Shown: piece by piece, positions 47,606 to 57,356 of the stretch
Layout of the letters: each line of letters begins with the position of its first letter
How positions within the stretch are numbered: the first letter of the stretch is position 1
Origin: Shewanella ulleungensis
GTDB taxonomy: Bacteria; Pseudomonadota; Gammaproteobacteria; Enterobacterales; Shewanellaceae
Reading direction: 5' to 3'
NCBI RefSeq assembly: GCF_014648315.1
Contig: NZ_BMQW01000005.1
Span: 284,706 to 348,705, forward strand
DNA: 64,000 bases
The notes under the pieces: model-generated
Databases searched by the model: none
Told to the model about the DNA's origin: nothing
What the model saw: the letters and a program-made list of their open reading frames with translations, nothing else
Translations under genes and position numbers: made by a program

Positions 47606-49579
47606 TTACAAAATGATGGTGCGTATGTCAGATAAAATGCCTGACAAGGTCACACTAAAGCGTGCGGCCATGGCGCCATCAATCACACGGTGATCGTATG
47701 ACAATGACAACGGCAACATCAATTTAGGTTCAAACTCTTTACCGTTCCATTTAGGCTTAATTTCAGATTTTGACACACCTAAAATCGCCACATCCGGGTA
47801 GTTAACAATCGGCGTAAACGCCGTACCGCCGATGCCACCTAAACTTGAAATGGTAAAACAGCTACCTTGCATGTCGGCAGACTTAAGCTTGCCGTCACGA
47901 GCACGGATAGAAATGTCGGTTAACTCACGCGACAATTCAACAATGCCTTTCTTATCAACATCACGTACAACCGGAACCATTAGGCCGTTTGGTGTATCAA
48001 CAGCAACACCAATGTGGAAGTACTTCTTCTGAATAAGCGACTCACCGTCTGCACTTAAGCTAGAGTTAAACACTGGGAATTCAGCCAATGTTTTAGCAAC
48101 CGCTTTCATCATGAACACAAGCGGAGTGATTTTGTAATCTGCTTTTTTCTTCGCAGCAATATCATTCTGTTGTTTGCGGAATGCTTCCATCTCGGTGATG
48201 TCTGCTTCGTCAAACTGTGTTACATGAGGAATGGTCACCCAGTTGCGGTGTAAGTTAGGACCAGAGATTTTCTGGATACGGCTTAATGGTACTTCTTCCA
48301 CTTCACCAAACTTACTGAAATCAACTTTAGGCGCTGCAATCACATTTAAGCCGCCTGCACCACCAGCAACAGAGGTTGCAGCAGTGGCTTTAGGGCGTGA
48401 CAACTCGTATTTAACAAACGCTTGCACGTCTTCTTTCAAAATACGTGCTTTGCGGCCAGTACCAGTAACCTTAGTTAAATCAACACCAAACTCACGCGCT
48501 AAGCGACGTACCGCAGGCGAAGCATGAACTACGCCTGTTGATGTAGTCACTGAGGCACTTGGATGGTGTGGCACTGGCGGAGCTGATGGACGGCTAGCCG
48601 CCATTGCTGGTGCTGGCGCCGCAGGTGTAGGCTCTGCTTGAGCAGGAGCCGCTTGTGCAACGGGTGCAGAACTTGTGGTCTCAATAGTCGCAATTAAGCT
48701 ACCTTGAGACACTTTGTCACCCACTTTAACTGTTAATGACACAAGTTTACCGGCAAATGGTGCTGGCACTTCCATTGTCGCTTTATCTGTTTCAAGGGTA
48801 ATTAGCCCTTGGTCTGCAGTGATGTCCTCACCAACAGCAACTAACACTTCAATAATATCAACGTCATTAGCGTCGCCAATATCAGGTACATGAATTTCTT
48901 GTACTTGAGTTGTCGCAACGGCAGGAGCAGCTTGTGCTACTGGAGCAGCAGTTTGAGCAGGAGCTTGTGGAGCTGCAACAGGCGCTGAACCGGCTACTTC
49001 TAACGTAATAACCAATGAACCTTCAGAGACTTTATCGCCAACGGCCACAGTCACTGATTTAACCACACCAGCTTTAGGTGATGGTACGTCCATAGTTGCT
49101 TTGTCAGTTTCTAAGGTAATTAAACCTGTATCAACGTCAATACTATCGCCAACAGCAACTAACACTTCGATGACAGACACATCAGTATCGCCGCCAATAT
49201 CAGGTACTTTGACTTCAATGACTTCTGAACTACCAGCTGGTGCTGCAACGGGTGCAACTGGAGCTGGAGCAGCAGCTTGAGCAACCGGCGCCTCAGTTTT
49301 AGGTGCTGGCGCTGGCGCATCAGATTTAGCAGGTGCAGCACTTGCTGCACTCATCATCGCAATCAAGGTACCTTCAGAAACGGTATCGCCTACTGCAATT
49401 TTCAATTCTGTTAACGTTCCAGCAAAAGGTGCTGGAATGTCCATGGTCGCTTTATCGCTTTCAACTGTAATGATTGATGCTTCTTTTTCAAGAAAATCAC
49501 CCACTGCGGCACAGATTTCAATAACCTGTACTGCATCAGTATCGATATTAGGAACCAAAACTTCTTTTAATTCAGCCAT
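47606..49579 (-). CDS. aceF: Pyruvate dehydrogenase E2, dihydrolipoamide acetyltransferase
   Basis: 657 residues. Three lipoyl domains in tandem, each with DKA (Lys at about 43, 160 and 265), joined by Ala/Pro-rich linkers; peripheral-subunit-binding domain (about 355-395: ASPAVRRLAREFGVDLTKV); and the catalytic acetyltransferase core (about 420-657) with SYDHRVIDGA (about 628-636). Three lipoyl domains match the E. coli type. It passes acetyl groups to CoA in the cytoplasmic complex. Starts 11 bases after the aceE stop. Confidence 0.98.
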   Translation of the reverse strand: MAELKEVLVPNIDTDAVQVIEICAAVGDFLEKEASIITVESDKATMDIPAPFAGTLTELKIAVGDTVSEGTLIAMMSAASAAPAKSDAPAPAPKTEAPVAQAAAPAPVAPVAAPAGSSEVIEVKVPDIGGDTDVSVIEVLVAVGDSIDVDTGLITLETDKATMDVPSPKAGVVKSVTVAVGDKVSEGSLVITLEVAGSAPVAAPQAPAQTAAPVAQAAPAVATTQVQEIHVPDIGDANDVDIIEVLVAVGEDITADQGLITLETDKATMEVPAPFAGKLVSLTVKVGDKVSQGSLIATIETTSSAPVAQAAPAQAEPTPAAPAPAMAASRPSAPPVPHHPSASVTTSTGVVHASPAVRRLAREFGVDLTKVTGTGRKARILKEDVQAFVKYELSRPKATAATSVAGGAGGLNVIAAPKVDFSKFGEVEEVPLSRIQKISGPNLHRNWVTIPHVTQFDEADITEMEAFRKQQNDIAAKKKADYKITPLVFMMKAVAKTLAEFPVFNSSLSADGESLIQKKYFHIGVAVDTPNGLMVPVVRDVDKKGIVELSRELTDISIRARDGKLKSADMQGSCFTISSLGGIGGTAFTPIVNYPDVAILGVSKSEIKPKWNGKEFEPKLMLPLSLSYDHRVIDGAMAARFSVTLSGILSDIRTIIL

Positions 49580-49590
49580 TTTGTATCCCC

Positions 49591-52257
49591 TTACGCGAAC
49601 TGTGGGTTGATCTTGTCAGCATCAATGCCATATTCAGCGATGGTTTTAGTCAACACATCAACTGGCATTTCATTGCGCTCAACGAGAGACTTCAGTGCCG
49701 CAATAACAATAAACTTAGCGTCTACTTCAAAATGGTGACGTAAGTTTGCGCGGCTATCGCTACGACCAAAACCATCAGTACCAAGTACTTTATAGTCCGT
49801 CGGTACGAAGGCACGTAATTGCTCGCCGTATATCTTCATGTAGTCAGTAGCCACAATCGCAGGTGCATCAGCAGACAATACCTGGCTGATATACGCTTGC
49901 TTAGGCGTAGCTTCTGGGTGCAACATGTTCCAACGCTCAGCCGCTTGGCCGTCACGCGTTAACTCGTTAAAGCTAGTAACACTATACACGTCTGAACTGA
50001 CACCGAAGTCTTTCGCAAGGGCTTGAGCCGCTTTACGCACTTCTTCTAAAATAGTGCCACAGCCCATTAGCTGTACTTTACCTTTTCCACTACCGGCAAC
50101 AGTTTCAAGCTTGTAAATACCTTTGACGATACCTTCTTCGGCACCCGCTGGCATTTCAGGCTGAACGTAGTTTTCGTTCATGGTAGTTAAGTAGTAGAAA
50201 ATATCTTCTTGATTTTCGCCATACATACGACGGATACCGTCTTGTACCACTACTGCAATTTCATAACCGTAAGTTGGGTCGTAAGAGATACAGTTTGGAA
50301 TCGTATTAGCCAATATGTGGCTGTGACCATCTTGATGCTGTAAACCTTCACCGTTCAATGTTGTACGACCAGAAGTACCACCGACTAAGAAACCACGTGC
50401 GCGCATGTCGCCTGCAGCCCATGCCATGTCGCCAATACGTTGGAAACCGAACATTGAGTAGTAGATATAAAATGGAATTGTTGGCATGTCATTCACTGAG
50501 TAGCTGGTAGCAGCTGATACCCAAGATGACATTGCGCCTAATTCGTTAATACCTTCTTGTAAAACCTGACCGGTTTTATCTTCGCGGTAATACGCCACTT
50601 GATCAGAATCTTGTGGGATATATTTTTGGCCTTCGTGAGCATAAATACCCACTTGACGGAATAAACCTTCCATACCAAAAGTACGCGCTTCGTCAGGAAT
50701 AATTGGCACGATACGCTTACCAATACCTTTGTCTTTTAACAATGCAGTTAACACACGAACAAATGCCATCGTTGACGAGATTTCACGGCCGTTAGAGCCT
50801 TTTAAAATCGAATCAAAAATCTTTAATGACGGTACTTCAAGCTCTTCGGTAAACTTCTCACGACGTTGCGGCAAGTAACCTAATAACGCTTCACGACGAC
50901 TCTTCAAATATTTAACTTCTTCAGAGTCTGGGCCTGGATGATAGAAAGGCATGTCGTCTAACTTGTCATCAGGAATTGGGATGTTGAAACGGTCACGGAA
51001 GTAACGAATCGCCCCTATGTCCATTTTCTTCACGTTATGAGCAATGTTTTTACCTTCGCCTGCATCGCCAAGACCATAACCTTTAACGGTTTTAGCTAAA
51101 ATAACCGTAGGGCGACCTTTGGTTTTTTGTGCATGTTCAAGCGCAGCATAAATCTTAACTGGGTCATGGCCACCACGGTTTAAACGCCAAATGTCATCGT
51201 CTGACATGTTAGCTACCATTTCGGCAGTTTCTGGGTACTTACCAAAGAAATGCTCACGCGTGTACGCGCCGCCTTTGGCTTTACAGTTTTGGTATTCGCC
51301 ATCTACGGTTTCTTCCATTAACTGTAATAACTTACCGCTAGTGTCACGGGCCAATAATGGATCCCAGTAGCGACCCCAAATAACTTTAACCACTTCCCAG
51401 CCTGCGCCGCGGAATTCGCCTTCAAGTTCTTGGATAATTTTACCGTTACCACGAACAGGGCCATCAAGACGCTGTAAGTTACAGTTAACAATAAACACTA
51501 AGTTATCTAATTCTTCACGTGCAGCTAAACCAATAGCACCTAATGCTTCTGGCTCATCACACTCACCGTCACCTAAGAAACAGTAAACCGTTTGCTTAGA
51601 ACAATCTTTTAAGCCGCGGTCAGTTAAATACTTTAAATAACGCGCTTGATAAATAGCTTGAATAGGACCTAGACCCATCGATACCGTCGGGAACTGCCAA
51701 TAACTAGGCATTAACTTAGGGTGTGGGTACGAAGATAGACCTTTACCATCAACTTCTTGACGGAAGTTAGCCATTTGCTCTTCAGTAATACGACCTTCAA
51801 GGAACGAACGCGCATAAATACCAGGTGCAATATGGCCTTGGAAGTAAACTAAGTCACCACCATCTTGCTCATTTGGCGCACGGAAGAAGTGGTTAAAACA
51901 CACATCGTAAATCGTTGCGCTAGACGCGAAACTTGAAATATGACCACCAAGCTCTAAATCTTTCTTAGAACCACGTAACACCATCGCCAAAGCATTCCAA
52001 CGGATAATCGCACGAATACGACGTTCCATTTCTTGGTTACCAGGCATGTTTGGCTCGTGGCCAGCAGGAATAGTATTTAAATACGCAGTAGTTGCATTGT
52101 AAGGTAAGTGAGTACCGTTACGACGCGCTTTGTCGATTAGTTTTTCAAGTAAAAAGTGTGCACGTTCAGGCCCTTCTTGCTCTAAAACAGCTTGCAGAGC
52201 ATCAACCCATTCTTGGGTTTCTGATGGGTCTAAATCTTGAAGCATATCTTCAGACAT
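49591..52257 (-). CDS. aceE: Pyruvate dehydrogenase E1 component, homodimeric
   Basis: 888 residues from the ATG at 52257; the frame extends to 52314, but the shorter form has AAGGA about 8 bases upstream and the family N-terminus MSEDMLQDLDPSETQEWVDA, close to the 887 residues of E. coli AceE. The thiamine diphosphate motif GDGECDEPEALGAI (about 230-243) and the transketolase-like domains are intact. It decarboxylates pyruvate and acetylates the lipoyl groups of AceF. It lies downstream of pdhR by 91 bases, with the pdhR-aceE-aceF order as in E. coli. Confidence 0.98.
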   Translation of the reverse strand: MSEDMLQDLDPSETQEWVDALQAVLEQEGPERAHFLLEKLIDKARRNGTHLPYNATTAYLNTIPAGHEPNMPGNQEMERRIRAIIRWNALAMVLRGSKKDLELGGHISSFASSATIYDVCFNHFFRAPNEQDGGDLVYFQGHIAPGIYARSFLEGRITEEQMANFRQEVDGKGLSSYPHPKLMPSYWQFPTVSMGLGPIQAIYQARYLKYLTDRGLKDCSKQTVYCFLGDGECDEPEALGAIGLAAREELDNLVFIVNCNLQRLDGPVRGNGKIIQELEGEFRGAGWEVVKVIWGRYWDPLLARDTSGKLLQLMEETVDGEYQNCKAKGGAYTREHFFGKYPETAEMVANMSDDDIWRLNRGGHDPVKIYAALEHAQKTKGRPTVILAKTVKGYGLGDAGEGKNIAHNVKKMDIGAIRYFRDRFNIPIPDDKLDDMPFYHPGPDSEEVKYLKSRREALLGYLPQRREKFTEELEVPSLKIFDSILKGSNGREISSTMAFVRVLTALLKDKGIGKRIVPIIPDEARTFGMEGLFRQVGIYAHEGQKYIPQDSDQVAYYREDKTGQVLQEGINELGAMSSWVSAATSYSVNDMPTIPFYIYYSMFGFQRIGDMAWAAGDMRARGFLVGGTSGRTTLNGEGLQHQDGHSHILANTIPNCISYDPTYGYEIAVVVQDGIRRMYGENQEDIFYYLTTMNENYVQPEMPAGAEEGIVKGIYKLETVAGSGKGKVQLMGCGTILEEVRKAAQALAKDFGVSSDVYSVTSFNELTRDGQAAERWNMLHPEATPKQAYISQVLSADAPAIVATDYMKIYGEQLRAFVPTDYKVLGTDGFGRSDSRANLRHHFEVDAKFIVIAALKSLVERNEMPVDVLTKTIAEYGIDADKINPQFA

Positions 52258-52348
52258 CTCGCAGTCCTTCTCTATATACGGATTATATTTCGGCTTTTTG
52301 CTGCTTGTTGACACAGCAAAAGTGTATTCTTATTCAAAGTGACAAGTG

Positions 52349-53101
52349 TTACACGCCGCTCTTTAAACGGCGCAAACTACGTTGCAACCGACTGTCTTCT
52401 TCTCTTACTGACAACATGACTTCTTCGATATAGCTTAAATGCTCATTCGAAGCTTCACGCGCAGCGTCTGGGTCCCGGCGTATAATCGCAGCCAATAATG
52501 CCCGTCTGTGATCATTTGCCTTGGTGGAAGCTTCTTTGCGAATGCTTAAAAGCTCCAGGTTTTGTGCCACATTTTTGTGTAACACAGGGGTTAAACTTAA
52601 TACTAGATGCAGCATAGCTACATTGTGTGAGGCCTCAGCAACCGCGCGATAAAAACGCACAATAGCAGCCGCTTTCGCCTCAAAGTCTGTAGCCGCCTCT
52701 ACGTCACTAATTTTAGTTTGGATATTTTTCATATCCGCATCAGTGCCACGCAGCGCAGCATAATAGGCCATCATGCCTTCAGTGGCGTGACGGAACTCAA
52801 GCAAGTCATACTGGCTTTCAGAGTCGTTATGCATTAATTCAACGATAGGATCGGCAAGACTTTGCCAGAGCTGTTCTTTTACGTAGGTGCCACCGCCTTG
52901 ACGACGCATGAGCAACCCTTTGGCTTCTAATTTTTGAATGGCTTCACGCAACGAAGGACGAGACACTTCAAATTGCACCGCAAGTTCGCGTTCGGGAGGC
53001 AGTTTCTGACCCGGCTGCAAACTGCCTTCGAGGATCATGCGCTCTAATTGCTCCATGATCACATCGGAAATTTTTGGCTGGGTAATCTTACTATAGGCCA
53101 T
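52349..53101 (-). CDS. pdhR: Pyruvate-responsive repressor PdhR (GntR/FadR family)
   Basis: 250 residues. N-terminal winged helix of the GntR type (about 8-75: MILEGSLQPGQKLPPERELAVQF ... SRPSLREAIQKLEAKGLL in parts) and a C-terminal FCD helical effector domain. In E. coli PdhR represses pdhR-aceEF-lpd and releases DNA on binding pyruvate. A matching operator lies 33 bases before the start codon, so autoregulation is expected. Divergence from the E. coli protein is not evident in the parts I can compare. Confidence 0.95.
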   Translation of the reverse strand: MAYSKITQPKISDVIMEQLERMILEGSLQPGQKLPPERELAVQFEVSRPSLREAIQKLEAKGLLMRRQGGGTYVKEQLWQSLADPIVELMHNDSESQYDLLEFRHATEGMMAYYAALRGTDADMKNIQTKISDVEAATDFEAKAAAIVRFYRAVAEASHNVAMLHLVLSLTPVLHKNVAQNLELLSIRKEASTKANDHRRALLAAIIRRDPDAAREASNEHLSYIEEVMLSVREEDSRLQRSLRRLKSGV

Positions 53102-53133
53102 CTGGCGCCCTGCTCCCTAAATAAGCGATTGTC

Positions 53134-53150
53134 AATTGGTCTTACCAATT
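53134..53150 (-). promoter_or_regulatory. PdhR operator
   Basis: AATTGGTCTTACCAATT is a perfect 7-3-7 inverted repeat and contains the PdhR consensus ATTGGTnnnACCAAT exactly. It lies 33-49 bases upstream of the pdhR start, in the expected promoter zone. Confidence 0.9.
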
Positions 53151-53303
53151 AATATGAGAGAGCGCACTTTATCAAATCATACAGGCCATGTCTAGTTATC
53201 AGCTTATTGACAACAGAGCACAAGTTTGTTTAAAACGCTCAATCCTCGAGCATAACCGATATTTGAATTAAAGGGGTCAGACCATTTCCCCGAAAGCGCT
53301 ATG

Positions 53304-53352
53304 AACTAGTAACTAGTAACTAGAAACTAGAAACTAGAAACTAGAAACTAGA
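53304..53352. repeat. Seven perfect tandem 7-bp units AACTAG(A/T)
   Basis: Two units of AACTAGT followed by five units of AACTAGA, 49 bp without interruption. It abuts intergenic repeat copy B. The unit contains CTAG, like the repeat. A likely slippage-prone microsatellite. Confidence 0.95.
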
Positions 53353-53443
53353 GCGCTACGCTGCTAGAAACGATAAAATCTCAGCAGTGAAGCAGTCCTA
53401 GCAGGACGCAGTCCGCACCTAGAACCTAGAAGCGACGCACCTT
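53353..53443 (+). repeat. CTAG-rich intergenic repeat, copy B
   Basis: About 91 bp. Core elements in order: GCGCTACGCTGCTAGAAAC, GATAAAATCTCAGCAG, GAAGCAGTCCTAGCAGGAC (itself containing the short palindrome GTCCT-AGC-AGGAC), CAGTCCGC and CCTAGAAGCG. Opposite orientation to copies A and C. Confidence 0.8.
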
Positions 53444-53450
53444 GCTCCTA

Positions 53451-54320
53451 CTAATTAACAAACCCAAAAATGGTTAATACCGACACTAAAGTTAATAGCA
53501 ATATAAAGTTGCGCTTACTTAATGCCAATAACGCTAAAGTAGACTGCACACTAATAGGGGCATTTCCCGCTTCAGGTAGCGACTCTGCAGCAACCGCTGT
53601 TTGGGTAACTATAGTCTTAGCATCACAACCAATTCTTAACCCATGCTGGCGCCATGCTCGCAAACCACTGCTAAACTGGCCACTCAATACATAACCAAAA
53701 CTAAATAACCGGCTTGGTAACCAATCAAGTAAGGTTTGTAAATCATCAACCAACGGCATTTTTGTTTGGTTTTTAACATTAAAGTCACTGTAAAAACGCA
53801 CCGTGCAATACAGTACAGCGCCAACAGGGCCTAAAAAGATCAAAAACAACGCCACAGCACCGTAATAACGGTAGTTAATCCAGGCGACCGTTTGGCCCAC
53901 TTTTTCACCTAAATCTTGTTCATCAACAACATCAAGACATTCGGTACAATCAAGTTGCCCTGCATATCGATAACATGCTTGCACATCACCACGACAGGCA
54001 GCCTGAATATACTGTTTAAACACCGCACGCAAATTTTGGTGACTAAAACAAATTACCGACACCACAGCCCAAAACAACAAACTGAGTAAATCGAACAACA
54101 TCCCCTGCAATAAATGACTCACAACAAACACCACTAATGCAGGCAATATCAGTGCCATTGCCACGCCAAAATCAGACGCTAGTGATTCAGCATCCCAAAA
54201 TTGTTTGTGGTAACGCGTCATTAAGCGATCAAACTGCAACCCACTTGGCAGCAATTTAAGTCGCTCGACTAAAATCGCTATTAATAAAGAAAATAACGCC
54301 ATGAATATCCTTTTTGCCAA
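53451..54320 (-). CDS. ampE: AmpE-like inner-membrane protein
   Basis: 289 residues. Four or more hydrophobic segments: about 1-20, 50-95 (two helices), 150-175 and 268-289. AmpE accompanies AmpD and has been linked to beta-lactamase regulation and cell-wall recycling, but its biochemical role is unclear; it is related to the CobD/CbiB family of membrane proteins. It follows ampD by 83 bases on the same strand, the conserved ampDE pair. No ampC or ampR is in this window. Confidence 0.9.
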   Translation of the reverse strand: MAKRIFMALFSLLIAILVERLKLLPSGLQFDRLMTRYHKQFWDAESLASDFGVAMALILPALVVFVVSHLLQGMLFDLLSLLFWAVVSVICFSHQNLRAVFKQYIQAACRGDVQACYRYAGQLDCTECLDVVDEQDLGEKVGQTVAWINYRYYGAVALFLIFLGPVGAVLYCTVRFYSDFNVKNQTKMPLVDDLQTLLDWLPSRLFSFGYVLSGQFSSGLRAWRQHGLRIGCDAKTIVTQTAVAAESLPEAGNAPISVQSTLALLALSKRNFILLLTLVSVLTIFGFVN

Positions 54321-54403
54321 TAAGCTATCGTATTATGATCGATTGCATTGTGAGCCAATATATAAAGTAGTTAACGGTCAATAATGGATCTTGTTAAGTG
54401 CAT

Positions 54404-54964
54404 TCAAACTGTTGCTGTTAAAATGGCTTGTTTATAACGTGGCCAATCAAAACTTTCACCTGGATCTGTTTTACGTCCAGGAGCAATATCACAATGGCCC
54501 ACAATATTTGATAACGTAAGCATAGGATACTGCGCCATTAAGGCCAATGTTAACAGCGTTAATTGTTGATATTGCACATCGGTATACCCACTTGTGTCAG
54601 TGCCTTCCATTTCAATACCTATGGCAAAGTCATTGCAGCCAATGCGATCGTTAAAACTTGATACGCCAGCATGCCAAGCACGATCATCACAACTAACATA
54701 TTGCACCACTTCTCCATCTCGGCGAATCAAAAAATGTGCCGATACCTGTAACCCCGCTAACTCAGTAAAGCTGTCATCCGCGCTAGTGTCTAAACAGCCC
54801 TGAAATAGCCCGTCAATATGGGGTAAACCAAAGCAACCCGCTGGCAAACTAATGTTATGAATAACCAGTAAGCTCACTTCCCCTTCTGGTCGTTGATTAA
54901 AATGTGGCGACAAACACTTACGAGCGTTGTCTAACCAACCGTTATCTAATACTCCAATAGCCAT
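54404..54964 (-). CDS. ampD: 1,6-anhydro-N-acetylmuramyl-L-alanine amidase AmpD
   Basis: 186 residues, cytoplasmic, no signal peptide. Amidase_2 domain with zinc ligands His36 (LLVIHNISLP), His about 156 and Asp about 166 (VGHCDIAPGRKTDPG), and the family end. It cleaves the anhydro-muropeptide amide bond during peptidoglycan recycling, removing the AmpR inducer. Divergent from nadC with about 208 bp between, and followed by ampE. Confidence 0.97.
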   Translation of the reverse strand: MAIGVLDNGWLDNARKCLSPHFNQRPEGEVSLLVIHNISLPAGCFGLPHIDGLFQGCLDTSADDSFTELAGLQVSAHFLIRRDGEVVQYVSCDDRAWHAGVSSFNDRIGCNDFAIGIEMEGTDTSGYTDVQYQQLTLLTLALMAQYPMLTLSNIVGHCDIAPGRKTDPGESFDWPRYKQAILTATV

Positions 54965-55100
54965 AACAACCTTAACTCAATGTCGATAAACTAAATTTAA
55001 CAGCATTAAACGTGAATACCAATGTTAAAAATTGCCCATTAGTGAGTGTCGGTCTCTCGTTTAAATATGGTAATCTTGTATAAATGCTTTTGGTAATTGA

Positions 55101-56051
<951 letters not shown>

Positions 56052-56052
56052 T

Positions 56053-56168
56053 GCTTCTAGATCCTAGGCGCTAGGGCGGACTAAGTCCTGCTAGGTCGCT
56101 CCGCTTCTAGGACAGCTTCGCTGCTGAACTTTTATAGTCTCTAGCAGCGTAGCGCTCTCGAATCTAGG
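56053..56168 (-). repeat. CTAG-rich intergenic repeat, copy C
   Basis: About 116 bp directly after the nadC stop. On the minus strand it reads GAGCGCTACGCTGCTAGAG, TATAAAAGTTCAGCAG, GAAGCTGTCCTAG, an extra short block AAGCGGAGCGACCTAG, then CAGGACTTAGTCCGCCCTAG. It matches copy B closely apart from the insertion of about 16 bp. Confidence 0.82.
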
Positions 56169-56813
56169 CTTTCTGCACATTCCATTCAGGCATAAAAAAC
56201 GCCAACAAATCGACGATGTTGCATTTATGTCAAAAAAATAACTCACAAAGCTAGCATGTCAAAAAAAACTTATCGTATAATGTGCGGAAAATGTGAATTT
56301 ACAGCATTTTTAGACATTTATTTTTTATTTGTACGGTAAAACTATTCCATTTTGTAACGGTTTATACTAACGTTTACCGTAGGCGAGTTGGCCTTTCGGC
56401 CATGCACAGTAACCGCTAAAGTGTAAATAAGTGCAAACCTGTTAACATTTAGTCCACATTTGCGAAGGTCTATAATAGACTAATTACTCAAATGTACATT
56501 GTCTGCATGTTAACGTTAGCGTATTTGCTCTAGGTTTACTGCTCAGCCGAAATGTCATTAAGTAAATAATCTGCTAACATTTATTGACGTTAACGTAGAT
56601 GTAAATGCGCTCATAGTGTATTTACAAACACCACAACATTAAGCAATGTTGGCAAAAACTAAAACGTGGTTATGTCGATATAACATCGACAACCACACAA
56701 TTGTGCTTAAGGTTTTCGGCAAATGGAATGCCAGCGGACTCACTTCATACTAGAAAATGAGTAGTTCGCCATCTAGGATTGATACTGCCCGGCCTAATTT
56801 TACGGAGAGAAAA
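56169..56813. other. Long non-coding region upstream of pilA
   Basis: About 645 bp, no credible gene. It holds an inverted repeat TACGGTAAA / TTTACCGTA (56332-56340 and 56373-56381), a small hairpin TGGCC-TTTC-GGCCA (56389-56402), several near-repeats of GTTAACATTTA and GTTAACGT (56440-56600), two TATAAT-like boxes (about 56276 and 56469) and a 31-bp hairpin (56666-56696). Probably the control region and leader of pilA. Confidence 0.6.
56666..56696. repeat. 31-bp inverted repeat in the pilA leader region
   Basis: Arms GTGGTT + GTCGAT and ATCGAC + AACCAC pair perfectly around an ATAAC loop, with a 2-base bulge (AT) in the left arm. It lies about 118 bases upstream of the pilA start. The plus strand has no following T run, so it is not a plus-strand terminator. 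Confidence 0.85.
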
Positions 56814-57248
56814 ATGAAAGGTATCAACCAAATCAAAAACGCTAAGGGTTTTACTCTTATTGAATTAATGATCGTAGTCGCGATCATCGGTATTCTAGCT
56901 GCAATCGCACTGCCTGCTTACCAGGATTATACAGTTAAATCTCAAGCTGGTTCTGCTTATTCAGAAATAACCGGCTTAAAATCTGCTTTCGAAATTGCTG
57001 TAAACGAAGGGAAGGACCCATCTACTACTGCTACAGATCCAGGCTATATTGGTCAAACAGAAACGGGTGGAACTTATTGCGATATTACATTAACTGGTAC
57101 TACTGATATTGCTTGTGAAGCTCAAGGTGGTAACGCTGATAAATTTGAAGGCAAAATTATTACTTTATCAAGATCTGCTGAAGGTGTTTGGACCTGTACA
57201 TCAGATTTAGAAACTAAGTTTTTGCCAGGTAACTGTACAAAAGTTTAA
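56814..57248 (+). CDS. pilA: Type IV major pilin PilA
   Basis: 144 residues from the ATG at 56814 (GGAGAG 6 bases upstream); the upstream extension to 56757 lacks a ribosome-binding site and would spoil the leader. Leader [12 protein letters not shown], cleavage before [15 protein letters not shown], Glu at mature +5. Four cysteines in the mature protein (YCDITL, IACEA, WTCTS, GNCTK), suggesting two disulphides, with the last pair forming the D-loop. This is the PilA of the second type IV pilus system (twitching/DNA uptake type). A terminator follows, so pilBCD are expected at a lower level. Confidence 0.95.
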   Translation: MKGINQIKNAKGFTLIELMIVVAIIGILAAIALPAYQDYTVKSQAGSAYSEITGLKSAFEIAVNEGKDPSTTATDPGYIGQTETGGTYCDITLTGTTDIACEAQGGNADKFEGKIITLSRSAEGVWTCTSDLETKFLPGNCTKV

Positions 57249-57263
57249 TATAATATTTTTATT

Positions 57264-57290
57264 AAAAGGCAGCATTCAGCTGCCTTTTTT
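57264..57290 (+). terminator. Terminator after pilA
   Basis: Stem GGCAGC / GCTGCC extended by A-T pairs, ATTCA loop, followed by six T, 16 bases after the pilA stop. It likely separates abundant pilA mRNA from pilBCD. Confidence 0.9.
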
Positions 57291-57356
57291 GTCTTTGGCT
57301 ATAAACGTTATTGTGCCATAATCTTTTAGTATCACTAAGTTAGCAAGGTAATAGAC

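Larger units (their letters stand above)
53151..53450. other. Intergenic region between ampE and pdhR
   Basis: About 300 bp of non-coding DNA made mostly of repeats: a GGGGTCAGACC fragment (53272-53283), the AACTAG(A/T) array (53304-53352) and repeat copy B (53353-53443). The part nearest pdhR (53151-53220) is probably its promoter. Confidence 0.55.

Noticed and set aside
56389..56410. Possible sigma-54 promoter in TTGGCCTTTCGGCCATGCA before pilA
   Set aside because: The GG and GC are 12 bases apart rather than the required 10, so it does not fit the -24/-12 spacing; better explained as a small hairpin.
56757..56813. 19-residue N-terminal extension of PilA
   Set aside because: It would make an overlong leader; GGAGAG directly precedes the inner ATG at 56814.
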